DNA of 64,000 nucleotides from the NCBI RefSeq assembly GCF_000340215.1, contig NW_006921549.1, positions 314,660 through 378,659 of the forward strand. Direction: 5' to 3'. Each line of letters opens with the position of its first letter. Positions within the stretch are counted from its first letter, which is position 1. The DNA is from Pseudocercospora fijiensis CIRAD86. Lineage: Eukaryota; Ascomycota; Dothideomycetes; Mycosphaerellales; Mycosphaerellaceae. The notes beneath the pieces were generated by a model. The model searched no databases. It was not told where the DNA came from and saw only the letters and a list, made by a program, of their open reading frames with translations. Shown here one piece after another: positions 57,766 through 64,000 of this stretch. Position numbers and translations under genes: made by a program.

Positions 57766-58174
57766 CGGTTAACCTTATAGCTATCTACGCGAAGCGTATA
57801 ACGATTATAGATAAGGATTTCAAAGCACTCGATTAGATTCTAAAAGGCTAGAATATCTATATTCGAGATAGTGCTAGGTAGGATAGATATTCTAGTAGGA
57901 AGGATGTTCGTAGTGTCGTCTATAAGCTTTTCTATATACGAAATAAGCCGCTATTATACGGCGCTACATACCGCGCTCTAAATACTCTCTAAGTATATAT
58001 ATATAGTATAGTATACTTTATTAGCCATACGGAATAGAAGTCTTCGAAAATCCCGTTAGTACTAAGGAGTTAAAAGGCCGGCTACGCTGCCGGCTACGCT
58101 ACCGGCTACGCTACTAGGGTTTTTAAGAACTAAAAGAAGATAGATATTCCGGTTGATTTGTATTAGTTTGGATT

Positions 58175-58699
58175 TTAATAAAAAGAAAACAGGGAAAAAT
58201 AAGGAAGGTTAAAGAACCTAATACTTATAGTTATAGGTATTATCCCTGTTTTCTAGACTATATTATATACCTGCCTTCGTAACTCTACCTAATACTCCCT
58301 CTAAATATCCTTATACTCTACCTACTAGAAATTTAACTAGGTACCTAGACCTATAGCTGCCTCTATATCTTTTACTATCTTCTATAGGTTAAAGGACTCC
58401 TCTATAGTAGCCTCTACCTCCTTATATAATACGAAGTTACTACCTGCCCTATCCTTAATATCTCCTAAATAACTAAGAGTTCTAAGGAACGAACTAGCAT
58501 TCGGCCTTAGTATACCGAGTAACTAGTAGAACGTTCTATAGAGCTACCTTATAGCTCTTTTATATACTATACCGATACCGAGAGAGGAGCTATCCTAGTA
58601 CTTAATGTTCGAGAATGGTTTAGTTAGAAAGTGCTAGAACTTCTTAAGGAGGGCTTCTAGGGAAATCGATAAGTTCTGCCTAGATCTAGATAATAACAT
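58175..58699 (-). pseudogene. small antisense ORF (174 codons), unrecognised
   Basis: Minus strand from ATG (58,697-58,699) to TAA (58,175-58,177) in one frame: MLLSRSR-NLSISLEALLKK, RTLSYLGDIKDRAGSNFVLY, EVEATIEESFNL. Stops are at Gln codons. It is convergent with H3-like gene 2 and lies inside the transposon right end. An inverted pair GAAAACAGGGA/TCCCTGTTTTC (58,185-58,195 and 58,243-58,253) flanks its 3' end and could fold in RNA. No family recognised. Confidence 0.6.
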
Positions 58700-58867
58700 T
58701 CTACCGAGCAGTTAGGGAATTAAACAGCGAGCGAAAGGATGAAATTTATACCTAATAAGTGCAGTTTCTAAACTAAACTATAATAGCTTATATATATGTA
58801 TGCTTTTAATTAGTTAGTGCCCTTAGCTAATTGTCTATAGATTTAGGGTTATATAAGTACCTTCCTA

Positions 58868-59083
58868 TAACTAAAAAATGCCGGCTACGCTACCGGCTAC
58901 ACTCTCGTATCTTATAAAGGGCTTGCTTCGAGTTACGTAGACATTCTTACACTTCTTAGAAACCGATAAATTCTATAGTTCGAACTAGCTAATCCTATAG
59001 TTGCTTAGCAAACTAACCTAAACTAAACTAGATCTTCGGCTGAGCAAACCAAACTAAACTAACCCGAACCACTGCGGGGTCTA
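58868..59083. repeat. 3' subterminal region and terminal inverted repeat
   Basis: CCGGCTACGCTACCGGCTA lies at about 58,881. Several AAACTAAACTA motifs follow, mirroring TAGTTTGGTTT of the left end, and the terminal repeat is at 59,064-59,083. ATCTAGAT follows immediately (59,084-59,091). Confidence 0.75.
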
Positions 59084-59159
59084 ATCTAGATAACTAAGGT
59101 TAAAGCTAAAAAACTATATCGATAACAAGACTAATACTAGAAATAATAGAATTTATATT

Positions 59160-60790
59160 AATACTCGATACTTAGCCCTTCTTATTATCCTTCTTGCCTC
59201 CTATAGATCCTAGTAATATTACTAGAGGTATCTACCCTAGGTAGTGTCCCTAGTCCGCCTTAAATTTCTCTTACGCTATACCCGTAGCCTCTTACTAGAT
59301 CGCTACGTAGGCTATTCCTTAGGATCTAGCACTCGTCGGTTAGACCTATTACTAGTCGACCTGCCGCTATATAATATATTTCCTTATCGATTCTCTATAC
59401 TCGCTTAGTAAAGGTAGGCTACTATAGATTTAGTAGCGCTAGCTTCTTAGAAGTCTATAAAGCGAACGTTACGAATATAGTTTTTAGTATAGTACCTTGC
59501 CTAGCTATTCCTATACGTAGTAGAATAGATTTTTCAGTCTACGTTAAAACATTCGTAGACCTCGGATTAGAGTATATACGTGTCCTACTAGCACCTATTA
59601 TAAGCCTTTACCCCTAGATTTCCTTCTTAAGAAGTTCCTTAATATTCTAGAATATAAGTAGTAGACCGCTAGCGAGATATATATAAATAATGTAGCTACT
59701 ACCTTAGCGTAGATCTATAGGTCTAGATTTTACTCGAACTAGACCTATTTCTATTATCTTACCCGCTACTCCGAATACGTACTAGACTATAGATACGCTA
59801 TTTGCGATGTCTACGCTAGCCGTACCGGCGAGCTATAAACCGACTATAAATACTGTTTTAAGGTACGAAAGTGCTACTTATACTAAAAGCGGTTAGATAT
59901 AAGGGTCTATAAAAAACCTCCGACTATAGGTATAAGGATATTAAGTGTTAATAGCGGCGGTATACGCGGAATTATACTACTCCGATTTCTCGAGCTTCTC
60001 GAGGTATAAATAGGTTAAGACTATTACCTTTAAGACTTCTTCGATTTAGTATACGGCAATCGTACTAGTAAGTCTAAGTTGCTTAATGCTATAATCTAAG
60101 CTAACTATAATAGATAGCTTAATTATCCTCGGCCTCTTCTCTAATAAGTAGGATCTAATATAATACGTAGACACTTTCTAGCGGCTCGCTTACCGGTCGT
60201 TTAAGGGCCCGGAAACGAAGGCTTCGCCCTTAAAACTACAGCTCTAGTACTACGTTCGATATTTGCTTAACGATAGCTATTACAAAGCGGAGGCTCTTAA
60301 ACTAGCTTTCTAAGACAGCTTCGGTCGCTTTACTAGGCTGTTTAACTCCCTCTATATAAAATTTCGCGGTACAAAGTCGTAGTAACGGCTACTAATATCT
60401 CCGACGTATCGCCTTTTTATTTTTACTAACTATAATAGACGTAGTGCTCGTAGTCGATAATAAGGTATAAAAGCGGCTTCCCTTAGTCTATATTATAGTT
60501 TATAGAATAGTAGAACTTCTATCGCGTCGTAAGGCCTATTTACCTACGGGATTGTATTTATAGATTACTCCCGCGTATCGTACCGCTACTTGCTATAAAG
60601 AGGAAGACTTCGAGTATTATTATCGCTAGGCTAAAGTAGAAGAGGGGATAGAGGACTTTAAGTATTATAAACGGAAAAAATCTTATATAGACAATATTGC
60701 TCGTTATATTACTTTATAATTAGCGGATCTAGCGAATTATCGACGTAGGTATATAGAACCTACGCTTCGACTGCCTATATATAGTACTAT
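59160..60790 (+). pseudogene. patatin-like phospholipase with Cys-rich N-terminal domain, RIP-inactivated
   Basis: A Cys-rich stretch (59,780-59,925) reads CDVYASRTGEL, then YCFKVRKCYL, with several Tyr at likely Cys positions, resembling the small zinc-binding domain found before some fungal patatins. At 59,938 onwards, ILSVNSGGIRGIILLRFLEL matches the patatin oxyanion motif DGGGIRGI (Asp to Asn through RIP), followed by DFFDLVYGN. The nucleophile motif GxSxG is not clear (GNRTS read here). A later block VVTATNISDVSPF lies near 60,377-60,415. Sequence before 59,780 is unassigned. Patatins hydrolyse lipid acyl esters. It lies just outside the hAT-like element. Confidence 0.7.
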
Positions 60791-61229
60791 CTAACTTAAC
60801 GCCGACTAATCTAGTAGGGCATTCACGTCTCGAGAAAGGACTATATCTAACAATCTATATCCTACTACTAAATAAGGCCTATACCTCCTATATATCTATC
60901 GTATATAGTTATCTTATTAAGTAGTAGTACCGCCTTAATACCGATATAGGTCTATAGTTAAAAATCAAGTTCGAATAGCTATATATTTAATTAGTAGGCA
61001 GCTAGCACTTAGCCCCTAAGCTCCTCTTAGAGCTACGAGTATCGGGAAACTAATAGGTTGGTATAATCTTCGGAAACATCGCCGGACCGACTTACTAGAG
61101 ACCGCTATATACCGACGAGGGTCCTTTATCTCTAGCTATACGTAACTCTCGATATCCGGTATATCGGGATAAATAATATTAGCGACTATACCGAAGGTAC
61201 AAAGTAGGCGTAGTTAGTACCCTATTAGT
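60791..61229. other. unassigned decayed sequence
   Basis: Plus-strand frames such as GLYLLYIYRI and RATSIGKLIGWYNLRK-RRTD (about 61,030-61,090) suggest a coding remnant, possibly the patatin C-terminal region, but I cannot assign it. Confidence 0.3.
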
Positions 61230-63960
61230 AAGATATCGTAACTAATATTCTTAATTTTAGTATCTATAACGTCTTACTACTTAGCCTACGAAGATATATA
61301 GATAGATAGGGGGCAGCTACGTTAGTTAGCGCTATACTAAAGAGTTAGGGTATAGTCGATCTTGTCGGTAGATAGTAACTAGCTATATAGTATATAGTCT
61401 AATCGTTTCTTCTTACTAGGGACCTTTAGGCCCGAATATATACCCCTAGATATAGCGGCGTAGAGAACATCGTTATTATAGTAACTAAGGCGTTTATAAA
61501 CGACTTCTAAAGAAGCTTCGGAAACCTTATTAGCCTTAGCCTTTAGTAGTAGCTTAGTAGAGTTAGCTTGCGGAGCTTAAGAGGATTACGGTTCTACTAC
61601 CGAGGTAGCCGGAGCCTTTAGTAGTTAATTCGAGTCTTAGTATTAAGCCGTAATAGGATTCGTAAACTCTATAAACTAGGTCTTATCGTAGTCCTATACT
61701 AGCTTAAGCATTAGCAGACTATTATAGTAGACGATAGCGGCGTATTCTACTAGTAAGTCGTTATCGGTACTCTTAGAGAAGAGCGAGTTTGTATAATTGC
61801 TATAGTATAAACCCTTTAACTTAAACTGCTCGGTAGATAAGAGATTAATAAACAGGCCGGGTACGTAGTACGTCTTAGGGAACGTAACGTACCTAATACT
61901 ACTATCTAGTCGAAAGACCTTAACCTTTATATTACTAATACCGCGTATATAGATATAGCCCTTTTCGTATTAGATTACAAAGTCGGAGCACGTATAATAG
62001 TTAGTAAGTAGTACTAAGTTATTATAGTAGTACTAGGAGGCTCTAGAGTTAACGATAATAAAACTAGTACTCGTAGCCGAGAATACTAATTCTAGTATAG
62101 TAATTTATGTATACTAAGAGCTATTAGGACTAAATAAGGATAGTCGCTATTTACCGGTATTATCGTAGTACTCTTATAGGCGGAGGTTTACTAGGTCGAG
62201 TTCCGGTAGAGGAGGAATTTAGCCGCTATACTTATAGAAGTTGTCGGCAATATAGGCGGGCTAAATAATATAGCGCTAGTAAGTGCCTACGCTAGCGTTC
62301 TCTCGCGAGCGTATTATACTCTCGATCTAGAATTCGAGGTCTATATAGTTGTTACTATAGAAGGTCTCTTAGCAACCGTTAGGCAAGGTAAATTCTATAT
62401 AAGTAGTAACCTCTCTCGAGTTTTTATACTAAGGATTAGTGCGAGGACGGAGTAGTAATAGCTTTAGAACGTGCTTTAATATCTTGCCCTTACCCTTACC
62501 CTTTATACGGAGAGGCTAATTAAAGCGATTATCTAGATCGATTTCCGTCTAGTTCTTAGAACTAAAGATCTTGTTAGACTTCTTTAATAGCTTAGGCTTA
62601 GATAGCTTAGGCTTAGATGTCTTATCGTTATCCTCGGAGTTAGGCTCGTCGCCTTATATAGGCGATTTATTTACGACTTCCTAGTCGTCTAGCTCTTCTA
62701 GAGCCGAGAAGGAGTTATATATAGCGAGATTCGCTATTATAATCTAAGATAGCCAAATAAGTCCATTAGTATAGAAGGTATATATATAGAGGAACTGCTC
62801 TCGTATATTAGTAGGTAATATACGATAGTAAGCGGCGTTAGAACTAAGAATATAGTATACGTAATAGAGGATAATAATGTATACGTAATAATCCGTTCCT
62901 CTAAAGGCTCGCTACTCGAAGATATACGGGTATTCCGGTATAGGAGACAAGCCGAAGATCTAGAGACTATCGTATAGGTCGCCGTATATAACGTAGGTTA
63001 TAATGTCTACTAAGTCGCGCGAGGTATTATTACGAATAAATAAGTCGTAAAGGCGGACTATAAAATCCGGAGTAGATAGTTCTAGCTAGTACTACTACGG
63101 AGCCTAAGCCTAATCCTCGCGTACTAGCATTTCGTAAGTATTATAGTCTAGGATGCCTTAGAGGAAGGCGTCGCTAATATATAAAGGGTTCTCGAAGACG
63201 TACTTAGCGGTAGTATCTATAGCTTATATAATACGAGCGAGATTGCGGTTCCTTATAGAGTTGTCGAGAATAATGGTATTATCGACGTAGTAGATAATAT
63301 TGTTTTCCTCGATAGCGCTAGTAAAGAAGATAACGTTATTAGAGTAGAATGCGGCCTAATTGCGTTTACCCTTATAGCTACTATTAGAGCCTCTACGGCC
63401 TCTACTACCTCTACGGCCGCTACGGCCGCCGCGGTTGCTAGGTAGGTTGCTCTTAGTAGTATTAAATTTAGCCCCTACTCTTACGGCCTTTACTTAATTA
63501 GTCTTATCTTTCTAGTAGTTAGAGGCGGTAAGACTTACCCTATAGTACTAGCCGACTAGGATAGTAACGCCGCTACTAAACTCTATAACTACCCTTTAGC
63601 TTGCTAGCGTTACTTAGAGTAGAGTTACGACCTTAACTCTAATTGCGAGGTAGCGAGGGCTAGCCTAGTTATTACGAGAGCGGTTAAAACCGCCGCCCTA
63701 GGCAAAGTTAGCTATATTCGAGGCCTAAGTAATAGCTTTGTTTTCGTTAAGAAGATCGTAGATAAGCACTAAAACTTTCTAGCTAATTCTAGATAGCTAG
63801 GTAAACCCTAGTAGGTAATACCTATAATAGGTAATACCTACTATCTCTCTCGTATATCCGAGGTAGACCGATCTACTCTCTTAGAGAGCGCTTTGCTATA
63901 TAAAGATATACTAAACCGTGCTTATGTAAGACTCCTAATCTCGCTAGCTTATATAGGCGG
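61230..63960 (-). pseudogene. Copia-like element remnant: gag, protease, pre-integrase (partial)
   Basis: The minus strand shows an Arg-Gly-rich segment (63,385-63,440: NRGGRSGRRGSRGRRG) and a long Gag-like frame with DTTAKYVFENPLYISDAFL (about 63,170-63,225). A protease-like site IIVNSRAS (about 62,036-62,060; IVDSGAS before RIP) is followed by KVKVFRLDSSIRYVTFPKTY and YVPGLFINLLST, characteristic of Copia. A pre-integrase zinc-binding region near 61,400-61,500 (KRLS--NNDVLYAAISRG) also fits. Integrase core, RT and RNase H are not seen, so the 3' end is truncated near 61,230. The 5' end and LTR may lie at or beyond the window end; a TATATAAG box occurs near 63,949 (minus). Confidence 0.65.
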
Positions 63961-64000
63961 AGCTCGAGTCTCCTAGGTTTTGCCGAAGATCGATACCCTC

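Larger units (their letters stand above)
57176..57992 (+). pseudogene. histone H3-like gene 2 with long tail and two introns
   Basis: The gene model is consistent in frame throughout. Exon 1 is 57,176-57,443 (ATA for ATG, 89 codons), exon 2 57,535-57,717, exon 3 57,766-57,992 ending in TAA: 225 residues when stops are read through. The tail is basic and Ser/Thr-rich, with SKAPRKITAGKAL (compare H3 GGKAPRKQLASKA). The fold reads GTVALRKIRKY-KSSNLLIRKA, PF-RLIREIA-NYRTDLRF, ASAIGAL-EAIEAYLVRIFE, then NLIAIYAKRITIIDKDFKAL. About 55 extra residues follow the fold. RIP stops are at Gln codons. The sequence differs strongly from H3-like gene 1. Canonical H3 is 135 residues, so both ends are extended. 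Confidence 0.88.
49190..59083 (+). mobile_element. hAT-like transposon carrying two histone H3-like genes (right copy, apparently complete)
   Basis: 9,894 bp. The left end TAGACCCCGTAGTAGTTCGG and the reverse complement of the right end TAGACCCCGCAGTGGTTCGG differ at two positions, both RIP-type (CA to TA, TG to TA), so the 20-bp terminal inverted repeats were probably identical. Contents: subterminal repeats, ORF1, hAT transposase, H3-like gene 1, an unrecognised ORF, a 361-bp tandem repeat, H3-like gene 2, an antisense ORF and 3' subterminal repeats. The left flank (GTTAAACT) and right flank (ATCTAGAT) do not match; see the inversion finding. Whether everything between the ends moved as one unit is inference. 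Confidence 0.7.

Noticed and set aside
60050..60075. Intact patatin catalytic motif GxSxG
   Set aside because: The sequence reads GNRTS here; the motif is either lost or shifted by an indel.

Overview
This window looks like a heavily RIP-mutated heterochromatic block from a filamentous ascomycete (Pezizomycotina). CpA and TpG are almost absent, TpA is everywhere and CpG is kept: bases 1-60 hold 0 CpA, 1 TpG, 6 TpA and 6 CpG. Nearly every Gln and Trp codon has become a stop, so no intact gene survives, yet protein families can be read by ignoring TAG/TAA stops. Fungal GT-AG introns with CTAAT branch points, TTAGGG-type hexamers and the element families agree with this. I cannot name a genus.

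The layout is a set of nested elements. (1) Two copies of a large hAT-like DNA transposon lie in inverted orientation. The left copy (1-7,030, minus) runs off the window. The right copy (49,190-59,083, plus) appears complete, with 20-bp terminal inverted repeats that differ only at RIP-type positions. It carries an unrecognised basic protein, a hAT transposase, a histone H3-like gene, a further unrecognised ORF, a second and distinct histone H3-like gene with two introns, and a small antisense ORF. Its introns and subterminal regions carry a repeated CCGGCTA motif. (2) Between the copies is an unrecognised gene (7,039-8,032 continuing at 47,699-49,189). It is split by (3) a Gypsy-type LTR element A (8,037-47,694, target duplication CTAC). 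(4) A is itself split by a reverse-oriented chromodomain Gypsy element C (13,551-20,246, target duplication ATCTA) and by a second reverse-oriented member of its own family, B (34,825-47,082, target duplication CTAC). Family A/B is unusually long (about 12.3 kb) because of an extra unrecognised ORF downstream of integrase. (5) A tandem duplication of about 9.2 kb (17,967-26,520 and 26,521-35,704) repeats part of C, the A pol tail, ORF2 and the 3' end of B. The first copy contains a 100-N gap.

Right of the hAT element are a decayed patatin-like phospholipase gene with a Cys-rich N-terminal domain (about 59,160-60,790) and a partial Copia-like gag/protease/pre-integrase remnant on the minus strand (about 61,230 to the window end).

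The point most worth following is the hAT-type transposon with two divergent histone H3-like genes and intron-borne CCGGCTA repeats. Other unusual signals are an imperfect palindrome of about 25 bp at every ORF boundary of the A/B family, and telomere-like arrays in the C gag that may be RIP products of an in-frame (CAGGGT)n tract.
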